A DNA stretch of 55,830 nucleotides, taken from assembly GCF_018619435.1 (NCBI RefSeq), contig NZ_JAHFZF010000031.1:1-55830 (forward strand), read 5' to 3'. A program made the translations under genes and the position numbers. Of this stretch, positions 9,616 through 18,164 are shown piece by piece. Source of the DNA: Rhodoferax sp. U11-2br (lineage in GTDB: Bacteria; Pseudomonadota; Gammaproteobacteria; Burkholderiales; Burkholderiaceae_C). The notes under the pieces were generated by a model. The model searched no databases, was not told where the DNA came from, and was given only the letters and a program-made list of their open reading frames with translations. Numbering within the stretch: the first letter of the stretch is position 1; each line of letters begins with the position of its first letter.

Positions 9616-10853
9616 AATGCCTGTGGATCGCCCGCGATCAGCCCTTTCCGCAGGACGCTGGGGACAAAGTCTATTCGGCCAATCTGGCCTGCGCGCTGGC
9701 CGAGGCCGGGGTCATGGTGTGCTTTCTGGGCTTTGCCGCCAGTGCCAGTCACCCGCCGCGCGATACACCGGTGCACTGGCGGCAAATTGTGGGCGGCAAG
9801 CGCAGCACGCGCCGGGCGCTGCTGAGCCATTTGCCGATTGCCGGCGCGATCCACGACACACCGGCGTTCCGGCAGGCCCTTGAGGCGCAGTTGCAGCAGT
9901 CGTGGGATGCGATCATTTTCGACAGCTACGGCTCCGGCTGGGCGCTCAGGCGTTATCTCGCTGGCCACCGGGCGGCCGGCAAGGCGCCGGTCCTGGTCCA
10001 CGTCTCGCACAATCAGGAAGGCATCCTGTGGCACGACATGGTGCGCCACAGCGACGCGGGCTGGCTGAAGAAGCTGGGGCTCTGGCAAAACTGGCTCAAG
10101 GTCCATTTCCTTGAGCGTTTTGTGCTGCGCCATGTCGACCTGATCAGCGCCATCAGCCAGGAAGACGCGCTGGCCTTCAAGGCGCTGGCGCCAGAATGCC
10201 CAAGCGTGGTGCTGACCCCGGGTTATTCGGGCGAGCGGCAAGCCTGGCGGGTGCTTGGCCGGGACGGGCCCAAACACGTCGTCCTGATCGGCTCCTTCCG
10301 CTGGGTGGTGAAGCAGGAAAACCTGCGGCAGTTCATTGACCTGGCCGACGCCACCTTCCATCGCCACGGCATCAGCTTTGACGTCATCGGCGACATGCCG
10401 CAGGCACTGCGGGACGAGCTGACACCACGCATGAAGGCCACCGTGCTGCACGGCTTTGTCGACGACGTCGCCCCTTTGTTCAACCGCGCCCGGCTGGCTG
10501 TGGTGCCGGAAATGATCGGCGGCGGCTTCAAGCTGAAGTTCCTCGACTACATCTTTCAGCGTCTGCCGGTAGCCACCATCGACGCCGCGGCAGCCGGTCT
10601 ACCTCCGCCCATCCGCAGCCAGCTGTTGCTGAGCGCTAACCTGCAGGATCTGGTTGACAGCATCGTCCAGCACATCGACCACATCGACATGCTCAACCAC
10701 ATGCAACAGGAGGCTTTTGAAGCGGCCAGCCAGCTTTACCAATGGGGTGAACGCGGCATCGGCCTCAGGGACGCCATCGCCACCTGCCAGCAGGCCCGGT
10801 CCCAGCCGCAAAACGCCAGCAGCCAGGCCGCCTATCGGATGGAGACCTCATGA
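9612..10853 (+). CDS. GT-B fold glycosyltransferase (group 1/GT4-like)
   Basis: A 413-residue soluble transferase. The N-terminus WIARDQPFPQDAGDKVYSAN is the donor-side glycine/proline loop seen in group 1 enzymes with Asp-Gly-Gly-like DAGDK. The second domain has VVLIGSFRW, then GFVDDVAPLFNRARLAVVPEMIGGGFKLKFLDY. This corresponds to the GT-B C-terminal motif that binds the nucleotide sugar, with a shortened E-x7-E region. Donor and acceptor are not deducible. Start and stop both overlap neighbours by ATGA, so the gene is translationally coupled within the operon. Confidence 0.82.
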   Translation: MKCLWIARDQPFPQDAGDKVYSANLACALAEAGVMVCFLGFAASASHPPRDTPVHWRQIVGGKRSTRRALLSHLPIAGAIHDTPAFRQALEAQLQQSWDAIIFDSYGSGWALRRYLAGHRAAGKAPVLVHVSHNQEGILWHDMVRHSDAGWLKKLGLWQNWLKVHFLERFVLRHVDLISAISQEDALAFKALAPECPSVVLTPGYSGERQAWRVLGRDGPKHVVLIGSFRWVVKQENLRQFIDLADATFHRHGISFDVIGDMPQALRDELTPRMKATVLHGFVDDVAPLFNRARLAVVPEMIGGGFKLKFLDYIFQRLPVATIDAAAAGLPPPIRSQLLLSANLQDLVDSIVQHIDHIDMLNHMQQEAFEAASQLYQWGERGIGLRDAIATCQQARSQPQNASSQAAYRMETS

Positions 10854-11800
10854 TCAGCCTCATCGTCCCCACCCGTAACCGGGCCCACACCCTGCGCCTG
10901 GTCGCACCGAGCTATTTTGTCCAGGATGGCATCAACGAGATCATTTTTGTCCTCGATGGCGGCGACGACGAGACGCCGCAGGTGCTGGAACAGATCGCCA
11001 CCAGCCACCCCGGCGTGTGTACCCGGATCCTGCAGCACGATACCCGCCAGGGCGCGGCCCAGTCGCGCAATGCCGGGGTCCAGGCCAGCAGCAACGACTT
11101 CATCCTGTTTTGCGACGACGACGAGTACCTCGAAGCCGGCTACGCCAGGACCTGCCTGCAAAAACTGCTGGCGCTTGGCGTCGGCGCCGTGTCGGGTCGA
11201 CGCGTCTACATGGAAAACGGGGAAGTTCCGGCACAGGCCCTGCGGCGCTTCGGCCACGGGCTGCGCCCTGGAAAAGCCTTTCGCCCGGTGATCTGCGAAT
11301 ACGTCAACGGGGCATGTTTTGATGGGGACATCCGGCAGCCGCTGACCAACGCCGTCATCCTGACCCACAAGCACCTGCTTGAGCGCTTTCCCTATGACCC
11401 CTGCTACGCCCGCGGCAACGGCTACCGCGAGGAATCCGATTTTCAGATGCATTTGTACACCGAGGGTTACGACCTGCTCACCACCAACGACTGCCACAGC
11501 ATCCACCTGCCGCCGGCGCTGGTGCGCACCGGCGGGCAACGGACCCAGACCGCGCGCCGCATCTACTGGTCGATCCATTACACGCACTACTTTTTTGGCA
11601 AGTACTACGCGGCCTACGCCCGCAGGCTTGGCCTTGGAACCCCGCGCTGGCTGGCCGAAGTGGCGTTTGCCATCTTTGCCGTTTACCGCGAGACCCTGCG
11701 CCCGTCGCTGTATGCCCTGGCCATGTGGGGTCTGCGCCAGCGCCGGCGCTGGTCCGAGCGGACGGTTTCCGCATCAGGCCATCACGGATCACCGAGATGA
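10850..11800 (+). CDS. Family 2 glycosyltransferase
   Basis: A 316-residue GT-A enzyme. It starts MISLIVPTRNRAHTLR, has DDGDDET-like acceptor residues (LDGGDDET), the RNAG region QSRNAGVQAS, and the metal-binding FCDDDEY. A likely catalytic acid lies in GYREESDFQMHL. The C-terminus is hydrophobic (VAFAIFAVYRE) and may touch the membrane. The sugar added is unknown. The start overlaps the stop of the GT-B gene and the end overlaps the GH16 gene. Confidence 0.85.
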   Translation: MISLIVPTRNRAHTLRLVAPSYFVQDGINEIIFVLDGGDDETPQVLEQIATSHPGVCTRILQHDTRQGAAQSRNAGVQASSNDFILFCDDDEYLEAGYARTCLQKLLALGVGAVSGRRVYMENGEVPAQALRRFGHGLRPGKAFRPVICEYVNGACFDGDIRQPLTNAVILTHKHLLERFPYDPCYARGNGYREESDFQMHLYTEGYDLLTTNDCHSIHLPPALVRTGGQRTQTARRIYWSIHYTHYFFGKYYAAYARRLGLGTPRWLAEVAFAIFAVYRETLRPSLYALAMWGLRQRRRWSERTVSASGHHGSPR

Positions 11801-13866
11801 ACGCGCCACAGGGACTCAAGCGCCGGGACTTGCTGCAGACGGCCGCGCTGCTGGGTAGCACGGCATTGATCCCGGGCGCGCCGGTCTGGGCCAGCGTGCC
11901 GACCTTGGCCCTGGATTTTCGTGGTAGCCTGCCAGCCGGCGTGGACTTCCGGCGGGCCAGCGCGGCCGGCCTGGCCAACGGCCAGTCATGGCGCCTGCTG
12001 CCCGCCAACACCCCGCGTTTTGCGCTGCAGGGCAGCGCCGTGACCGGGCTGCTGATCGAAGGCGCGGCCAGCAACCTGATCGACAACGCCTCCCGGCCCG
12101 ATAGCCGCGGCTGGTCCCGGGGCGGGGCGGTCAGTCTGTCGCCCAGCAAGCTGCTCGCGCCGGACGGCAGCGCCAGTGCCTATCGCATCGTCCGCGGCGA
12201 GCCCAGGAACGGCGGCCTGTGTGAAGTCGCCGTGGCCAACAGCGCCAGCGGGGATTTTGTCTCGGCCTCGGTGTGGCTGCGCTCCACCGGCGGCACGGGC
12301 AAATGGCGCCTGCGCCTGCTCGATTTCAACAGCTACAACAATGTCAATCAGGTGGTCACGGTGACCCCGGAATGGAGGCGTTACAGCCTGACCCTCAATT
12401 TGCAGCCACGCGACAGTGGATCCAGGCATTTTGCGGTGGTGTGGAATGAACCCTTTGGCCCCGTCACGGCAGCGCCGGCGATCTACGCGCTCAAGCCAGC
12501 CAGCCCCTATGAACCCGGGCGCACGCCGCTGACGCTCGGCGAGGTGCTGATGTGGGGGGCGCAGTACGAAACCGGCAACGAAGCCAGTTCGTTCGTGCCG
12601 ACCACGGGTGCACCGGCGTTTCGGGCCGCCGACGAAGTGACGTTTTCAGCGGTGCACCTGGGTGCACCGAGCGGCAGGCTGACCATTGTGCTGCCCGAAG
12701 GCGGGCGGCGCGGCGGGGTGATCCTGGACGCCAATGGCGACTCGGGCGGCCTGCGCCTGGGGTATTCCAACAGCGGCTGGATCGTCGCCCGCATTGGCAA
12801 GTTGCTGCTCACAGGCTTCAGCGACAGCAGTGCCGACCCGGTAGTGCGGCTCGAATGGAGCGCCTCGGGCGTGCAACTCTTCACCGGCCAGACGACCGAA
12901 TCGCTGCGGCTTCAGGCGGCGGTGCAAGCCAGTCCCTTGCCGATCCAGATTGGCGCGCTGGCCCGTTTGGGGATGACGCTTGAGGGCCAGCAGCCGCTTG
13001 GGCGGGTGCTGGCGCAATTGACCCTCAGCGCTGAGGTGACGGCGGTTGGCCGGGTGGCTTTGCCGAACTTCGTTCCCGCAAGCTACCGGCTGGTCTTTGG
13101 TGATGATTTTGACGATCCCGACCTGTCGCGGATCAACGAAAACGCCACCGGTGGACGTCCCGGTGCGCCGGCCTGGCGCAGCCGCTACCGGCATGAGCGC
13201 AAGACGGTGATCAACCAGGAAAAGCAGATCTACATGGACCCGCAGTTTGCCGGCAGCGCCGGGCAAGCGCTGCAGGTGCAACCCTTTTCAATCAACAAGG
13301 GCATCCTACAGATCCGTGCCGAGCGCGCCGACCCGGTCGCCGTCGCCCCTTTCATCTGGAATCATTCCTACACGTCGGGCTGCATCACCAGCGAACTGAC
13401 GTACTGGCAGACCTACGGCTACTTCGAGATGCGCGCCCGCTTGCCGCGTGGCAAAGGTTTCTGGCCGGCTTTCTGGCTGCTGCCCAAACGCGCCACCTGG
13501 CCACCGGAAATCGACATTTTGGAAGCTTCCGGGACCCGGCCCTACGGCATCAGGCACGGTGCCATCGAAAAACCCCGCAGCGCCAGCACAGCCGCCGGCA
13601 TGTGGATCGACCAGCTGATCGACAGCAGCGACGGCTTTCACATCTACGGCCTGGAGTGGACACGGGACAACATCGTCTTCTTCATCGACGGCATCAAGAG
13701 CTTTGAATACGGGCCCCACGCCATTCACGAGGACATGTACCTGCTGGCCAATCTGGCACTGGGCAGCCACGACCCGAACTGGATTCCCGACCCGGACCAG
13801 AGCACACCCTTTCCCGGACTGTTTCAGATCGATTACATCCGGGCTTACCAGCGAGGCATTTCATGA
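11797..13866 (+). CDS. Exported glycoside hydrolase family 16 protein with N-terminal carbohydrate-binding-like domain
   Basis: A 689-residue glycanase or transglycosylase. Residues 1-35 form a signal with twin arginines (KRRDLLQT at 8-15) and an AxA-like cleavage site, so Tat or Sec export is likely. Residues about 120-280 resemble CBM4/9-type or phage-tail lectin domains (the pattern WGAQ.E.G...SSFVPT.G). About 280-420 looks like a concanavalin-type sheet domain. The C-terminal 260 residues are GH16 with the catalytic motif EIDILE (nucleophile Glu571, Asp573, acid/base Glu576) and FWPAFWLLP ahead of it. The start is fixed by the ATGA overlap at 11797. In an exopolysaccharide operon it most likely trims or releases the polymer. 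The substrate bond is not shown. Confidence 0.88.
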   Translation: MNAPQGLKRRDLLQTAALLGSTALIPGAPVWASVPTLALDFRGSLPAGVDFRRASAAGLANGQSWRLLPANTPRFALQGSAVTGLLIEGAASNLIDNASRPDSRGWSRGGAVSLSPSKLLAPDGSASAYRIVRGEPRNGGLCEVAVANSASGDFVSASVWLRSTGGTGKWRLRLLDFNSYNNVNQVVTVTPEWRRYSLTLNLQPRDSGSRHFAVVWNEPFGPVTAAPAIYALKPASPYEPGRTPLTLGEVLMWGAQYETGNEASSFVPTTGAPAFRAADEVTFSAVHLGAPSGRLTIVLPEGGRRGGVILDANGDSGGLRLGYSNSGWIVARIGKLLLTGFSDSSADPVVRLEWSASGVQLFTGQTTESLRLQAAVQASPLPIQIGALARLGMTLEGQQPLGRVLAQLTLSAEVTAVGRVALPNFVPASYRLVFGDDFDDPDLSRINENATGGRPGAPAWRSRYRHERKTVINQEKQIYMDPQFAGSAGQALQVQPFSINKGILQIRAERADPVAVAPFIWNHSYTSGCITSELTYWQTYGYFEMRARLPRGKGFWPAFWLLPKRATWPPEIDILEASGTRPYGIRHGAIEKPRSASTAAGMWIDQLIDSSDGFHIYGLEWTRDNIVFFIDGIKSFEYGPHAIHEDMYLLANLALGSHDPNWIPDPDQSTPFPGLFQIDYIRAYQRGIS

Positions 13867-14864
13867 CCATAGCCAGCCAAGTCGAGGTCGACGTCATCAT
13901 TCTTTCCTGGAACCGCCCCGAAGACACCATCGCGGCCATCGCCAGCGCCGCCGAGCAGCAAGGTGTGCGCCAGCGCATCCTGATCGCCGATCAGGGCAGC
14001 CAACCCGACAACCTGCGGCTGCTCGAAGAATTCCTGCAAACGGTCCCGTGTGCCACCCTGAGCAAACTCGGGCGCAACACTGGGGTGGCAGGTGGCCGCA
14101 ACATCGCCTCGGCCATGGGCTCGGCGTCCTTGATCGTGGCCCTGGACAGCGACGCCGTGTTCGCCGACAAACAAACGCTGGCCCGGGCCGTCGCTCACAT
14201 GAACGCCCAGCCCCAGTTGTGCGCCATCGGCTTTCGCATCAGCAACTATTTCACCGGTGACAACGACGCCACGTCCTGGGACTACCCGGTTGGCTGCCAA
14301 CCCGATGCCGGTTTTCCAGCCACGCGCTTCATTGGCGCGGGCCACGCCTTGCGGCGCGATGTCTTCGAGGAGGTTGGCGCCTACGACGAACGGCTGTTCT
14401 TTTGCGGCGAGGAAACCGACCTGAGTTATCGCATGCTCAATGCCGGTTACCGCATCGCCTATGTGCCCGAGGTCGGCATTCTGCACAAGGTCTCGCCCGA
14501 ACATCGGGTGTTGTGGGGTCGTGGACGCTACTACTACACCGTGCGCAACAACCTGTACTCGGCGTACAAATTCGGCACACCGCTGCCGCGCCTGCTGTTG
14601 GGTGCCGGCGCCTTCACCCTGCGCGGCTGGCGCAATCACATTCCGCTGGCTGCCCTGCGCGGCATGGTCGATGCGGTGGGCATGAGCCTGGCCTACCGCA
14701 AAAACCTCAACGCCGGCGGACCGAACGCGGCCGCGGCGCAGTCCGCCTACGCCCTGAGTTCCGCGACCTTGAGTTACATCCGCCAGTGTGAACCGGCGCG
14801 GCAGGAGCCCTGGCTGACCAAGATCCGTCGCCAGTTCATCCGTTTGCCGCACCAGGGCGCCTGA
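13863..14864 (+). CDS. Family 2 glycosyltransferase, rhamnosyltransferase-like
   Basis: A 333-residue GT-A enzyme. It has VDVIILSWNRPEDTI at the N-terminus, GRNTGVAGGRNIAS (nucleotide-binding GxGxNxG region), the metal-binding VALDSDAVF, an FIGAGHALRRDVFEEVGAYDE-type acceptor loop, and a catalytic FFCGEETDLSYRM segment. This architecture is common in rhamnosyl- and other deoxysugar transferases of the GT2 family. It starts inside the stop of the GH16 gene (ATGA) and ends 16 bases before the pyruvyl transferase gene. The exact sugar is unknown. Confidence 0.86.
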   Translation: MTIASQVEVDVIILSWNRPEDTIAAIASAAEQQGVRQRILIADQGSQPDNLRLLEEFLQTVPCATLSKLGRNTGVAGGRNIASAMGSASLIVALDSDAVFADKQTLARAVAHMNAQPQLCAIGFRISNYFTGDNDATSWDYPVGCQPDAGFPATRFIGAGHALRRDVFEEVGAYDERLFFCGEETDLSYRMLNAGYRIAYVPEVGILHKVSPEHRVLWGRGRYYYTVRNNLYSAYKFGTPLPRLLLGAGAFTLRGWRNHIPLAALRGMVDAVGMSLAYRKNLNAGGPNAAAAQSAYALSSATLSYIRQCEPARQEPWLTKIRRQFIRLPHQGA

Positions 14865-14880
14865 GCGGCCAGGGGACGCG

Positions 14881-15819
14881 ATGAAAACACCGATGAAACA
14901 ACTCAAAGAAAAGCTGGCGGCCATCGTCAACTACCTGCCACGCGAGCGGCCGGTGGTTTACCTCGACTACCCGGTGCATCTGAACTTCGGCGACATCCTG
15001 ATCATGCGGGGCACCGAACAGTTTTTCAGCGACTACGCCTACCGCGTGATCGAGCGCGCCGGCTACATGAATTTCACCGAATCGGCGCGTCGCGCCATGC
15101 CAGCGGACGCGGTGATCGTGCTGCACGGCGGCGGCAATTTTGGCGACCTGTATCCGGTGCACCAGAAATTTCGCGAGGCCGTGGTCTGCCAATTCCCCAG
15201 GCACCGCATTGTCTTGCTGCCGCAGACCGTCCATTTCCAGTCGGAGCAGGCCAAGCGGGCCTCTGCGGCGGTTTTCCGGCGGCACCCCGATGTGTTGCTG
15301 ATGGTGCGTGATCAGCGTTCGATGGAAGCGGTGGAAGACCTGTTCACGCCAAAGGTTCTGCTGATGCCCGACATGGCGCATCAACTGTGGGGCGGTCTCC
15401 CGGCAAAACCAGCAAGCCGGTCGGGCGCCCGGCTCGATCTGCGACGCAAGGACATTGAAGCCACCGAGCCCGACGGCGCCGGGATGGAGGCTGGCCGCAC
15501 GGCGCGCGACTGGATGGACTTTGTCCCGGTCCACCAGCGCCGGGTTTTTGGACTGATCCTGCGCTGGCACATGCTGGAGGCAAAAACCAACCGGCATCTC
15601 GGCGCGCGTCAAGCCTGGTACGCCTACTGTGACCGGCTGGCCGCCAGGATGCAAAGGCACTTCGAACCCTACAGCGTGGTTCAGACCAGCCGCCTTCATG
15701 GCATGATTTTCGCGGCCTTGCTTGGCAAGCAGGTGGTGTTTGACGACAACTCGTATGGCAAGTTGGGCCACTACGCCGATCAGTGGTTCAACCAGCATCC
15801 AGGCATCCATGCAGGCTGA
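14881..15819 (+). CDS. Polysaccharide pyruvyl transferase family protein (EpsO/WcaK-like)
   Basis: A 312-residue cytoplasmic enzyme expected to transfer a pyruvyl ketal from phosphoenolpyruvate to a sugar of the repeat unit. Family features are the N-terminal LNFGDILIMRGTE (GD...I.G), LHGGGNFGDLYP, the central IVLLPQTVHFQ, and the C-terminal QTSRLHGMIFAALLG containing the conserved Arg-x-His. The length is normal. The end overlaps the following flippase start by 11 bases. The family also includes proteins of uncertain substrate, so pyruvylation is likely rather than proven. Confidence 0.85.
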   Translation: MKTPMKQLKEKLAAIVNYLPRERPVVYLDYPVHLNFGDILIMRGTEQFFSDYAYRVIERAGYMNFTESARRAMPADAVIVLHGGGNFGDLYPVHQKFREAVVCQFPRHRIVLLPQTVHFQSEQAKRASAAVFRRHPDVLLMVRDQRSMEAVEDLFTPKVLLMPDMAHQLWGGLPAKPASRSGARLDLRRKDIEATEPDGAGMEAGRTARDWMDFVPVHQRRVFGLILRWHMLEAKTNRHLGARQAWYAYCDRLAARMQRHFEPYSVVQTSRLHGMIFAALLGKQVVFDDNSYGKLGHYADQWFNQHPGIHAG

Positions 15820-17320
15820 TCCACCCCCCGTGACGCTTGCCTCTGCAGCGCTGCCGCCCGCTGTGACGCCTGCCGTGCGTGCCACCGCCGCCCGCTCGCT
15901 GCGCTGGACGCTGCTCGAGAGTGTCGGTTTGTCCGGGCTGTCTTTTGTCGCGCTGATCTTCTTTTCCCGCTATCTGTCGGCAGGGGACTTCGGCATCGCC
16001 GCGGTGGCCATCGGCATCGTCCAGCTGCTGACCGTGCCGGTGGAAGTGCTGTTCCACGATGCCTTGATCCGCACCCGGGAGGCGACCCCGCGGCATGTCA
16101 ATTCGGCCTTTGCAGCCTCCTTGGTCATCGGCATTGTGTTGACGCTTGCCTGCTGGTTGCTGGCGGATCACTTTGCGGCCCTGATCGGCCAGCCCGACGT
16201 GGGTCCGGTGCTTCGCTGGATGAGTCTGGGCCTGGTTGCCAGCGGTTGCGGCAGCGCCCTGGTGGCGATGCAGCGGCGGCGCATGCAGTTCCGCGCCCTG
16301 GCCCTGCGCTCGACGATTGGCCGGACCGGCTCGGCAATCATCGGCATCGGCCTGGCGGTGGCCGGGGCAGGGGTCTGGAGTCTGGTGGCACAGCAGGTGG
16401 GTACGCCCGTCCTCTCGACCCTGGCGCTGTGGCTCATGACGCCGGACAAACCCCGCTTCAGGCTGTCGCGCCCCGAGCTGGTCGAGATGACCCGCTTCGG
16501 CGCGGTTGCCACGTCCTTCAGTCTCATGGCGCTGTCGACCCAGCGCATCTTCATCATCGCTGTGGCCTCCTTTCTTGGCAGCCAGATGGCGGGCATCCTG
16601 AGTCTGGCGTTTCGCGCGGTGGACATGTTGCGTGACATCGTGGGTGGCGCGGTGGCCCAGCTGGCCCTGCCTATTTTTGCCAGCCTCAAAGGCAGCCGCA
16701 GCGACATCCAGCACACCTTCACGGTGGCCGTGCGCCTGACCACCGCGCTGATGTTCCCGGTCTTCACCGGTCTGGCGGTCTGTTCGCATGAGGTGGTCGA
16801 GCTGGTTTTTGGTGCCCGCTGGCTGGCAGCTGCACCCTTCGTTTCGCTCTTGTCCGTGCTGACCTTCCAGTTCTTCTTGCGGCTGTTTTCGGTACCGATC
16901 TACAACGCCACCGGTCATCCGGCCCTGCCCACAGCGGCCTTGCTGCCGCAGATTGCTTTTGTGCTGATCGGCATGCTGCTTTTTGGCCGCTTTTCACTGG
17001 AGGCCGCGGCAGCGGTCTGGGCCTCCCGGCTGGTGCTGGGCCTGAGCATTGACCTCTGGCTGCTCAAGCGGGTGACCGGCATGCGGGCGGCCGTGCAGTT
17101 GGCCGGCGCCGTGAGTCCGGCGCTGGCCGCAGCCGGCATGGCGGCCATCGTCTACGGCACCCGGCTGGGGCTGCTGGGGCAGTTGGACCTGGTGCCCAGG
17201 CTGGCCGTCATGGTGAGTGTTGGCGCCATCGCCTATGTGGGCCTGCTGTGGTTGCTGAACCGCAGCCTGGTCCTGGAACTTGTGGGCTTTGCACGCCAAA
17301 CCATTGCCAGGAGCCAATAA
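15809..17320 (+). CDS. Wzx-type lipid-linked oligosaccharide flippase
   Basis: A 503-residue inner-membrane protein with about twelve to fourteen hydrophobic helices, of the polysaccharide transporter group in the MOP superfamily (SLRWTLLESVGLSGLSFVALIFFSRYLSAGDFGI at the start of the domain). It would flip undecaprenyl-linked repeat units to the periplasm for the polymerase. I chose the ATG at 15809, within the end of the pyruvyl transferase gene. A GTG at 15830 is an alternative, and the longer frame to 15722 would cover too much of the upstream gene. The next gene starts one base after the stop. Confidence 0.87.
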   Translation: MQADPPPVTLASAALPPAVTPAVRATAARSLRWTLLESVGLSGLSFVALIFFSRYLSAGDFGIAAVAIGIVQLLTVPVEVLFHDALIRTREATPRHVNSAFAASLVIGIVLTLACWLLADHFAALIGQPDVGPVLRWMSLGLVASGCGSALVAMQRRRMQFRALALRSTIGRTGSAIIGIGLAVAGAGVWSLVAQQVGTPVLSTLALWLMTPDKPRFRLSRPELVEMTRFGAVATSFSLMALSTQRIFIIAVASFLGSQMAGILSLAFRAVDMLRDIVGGAVAQLALPIFASLKGSRSDIQHTFTVAVRLTTALMFPVFTGLAVCSHEVVELVFGARWLAAAPFVSLLSVLTFQFFLRLFSVPIYNATGHPALPTAALLPQIAFVLIGMLLFGRFSLEAAAAVWASRLVLGLSIDLWLLKRVTGMRAAVQLAGAVSPALAAAGMAAIVYGTRLGLLGQLDLVPRLAVMVSVGAIAYVGLLWLLNRSLVLELVGFARQTIARSQ

Positions 17321-17321
17321 C

Positions 17322-18164
17322 ATGCTGCGACACGCTTTCAATCTGGCGCTGTCCCTGCGCTCCAAGCTGCTGCGCAGTGCACAACGGGCGAGGCTCAGGC
17401 GCTGGCTCATCCGGCGCGATGGCCGGCAGTCGCAGCAGCCCATCGCCCCGCGTCTTGGCAAAAGCCTTTACGCAGCGCCCATTGGCGCCGCAGGGAAAGA
17501 CCTGCTGGCCAAGCTGATCAAAAAATGGGGTCATGAGCAATTCGACTACCTGATCTTTGTTTATGACGGCAGCCGGTTCGACGAGGCTATTTTCAGTCGC
17601 TGCAGCTTCATCAGCGAGCCGGGCATCGTTTACCAGTTCTTTCGGAAGTACCTCACAGCGCAGCGCTGCAGTGCGTACGACTACGTTGTCCTGGGCATCG
17701 AGGATGTCGATATTGACAGCTTCTCGTGGCCGAACTTTGCCGCGATCATGCAGCGCAACCATCTCGACATGGCCTCGCCGGCACTGTCCGCGCAATCCCA
17801 CAGCCCGCACAGCATCATGTTCCAGCAGCTCGGCAAGGTGGGCCGTCTGGTTGACGTGATCGAAGTTTTTCTGACGGTGTTCGAGGCCCGCGCCTGGCTG
17901 GCTTTCCGGGAACTGATCGAGCCCGACAAAAACTTCTGGGGCTGGGGCTACGTCCAGCTGGCGCAGTCGTACTGCGACTTCAAGATGGGCATCGTTGATG
18001 CGCAAACCATCACCGTCACACGTGCGCCGACCTTCAAGCAGGAATCCCAGGACGAGATGACCCGTTTCCTGCGCAGCCACCCGAAGGTCCGCCGGGCCAG
18101 ATTCTGTTGCTACGGTGAGCTCCAGCCGGCCTTGATCGATATTGACCAGAAAGAAAAGTCATGA
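17322..18164 (+). CDS. DUF707 family protein in the exopolysaccharide operon
   Basis: A 280-residue protein matching, from memory, the DUF707 pattern. It shows YDYVVLGIEDVDID (an acidic 'ED' motif after YDY), then LDMASPAL in place of the family's ISQPAL, a VFLTVFEARAW segment for the VMAPVFSR..W region, WGWGYVQLAQ for the WGLD region, and KMGIVDAQTITVTRAPTF for the closing GVVDaq.v.H..PTL. The family is best known from plants and resembles glycosyltransferases of GT-A shape. A role as an additional transferase is inferred. The N-terminal 40 residues are basic and may bind the membrane. Function is not established. Confidence 0.72.
   Translation: MLRHAFNLALSLRSKLLRSAQRARLRRWLIRRDGRQSQQPIAPRLGKSLYAAPIGAAGKDLLAKLIKKWGHEQFDYLIFVYDGSRFDEAIFSRCSFISEPGIVYQFFRKYLTAQRCSAYDYVVLGIEDVDIDSFSWPNFAAIMQRNHLDMASPALSAQSHSPHSIMFQQLGKVGRLVDVIEVFLTVFEARAWLAFRELIEPDKNFWGWGYVQLAQSYCDFKMGIVDAQTITVTRAPTFKQESQDEMTRFLRSHPKVRRARFCCYGELQPALIDIDQKEKS

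Noticed and set aside
13845..14930. 361-residue minus-strand frame opposite a glycosyltransferase
   Set aside because: A shadow of a clear GT2 gene, with no family features of its own.
15788..16918. 376-residue minus-strand frame opposite the flippase
   Set aside because: Very rich in Gln, Arg and His and without hydrophobic core; a codon-bias shadow.
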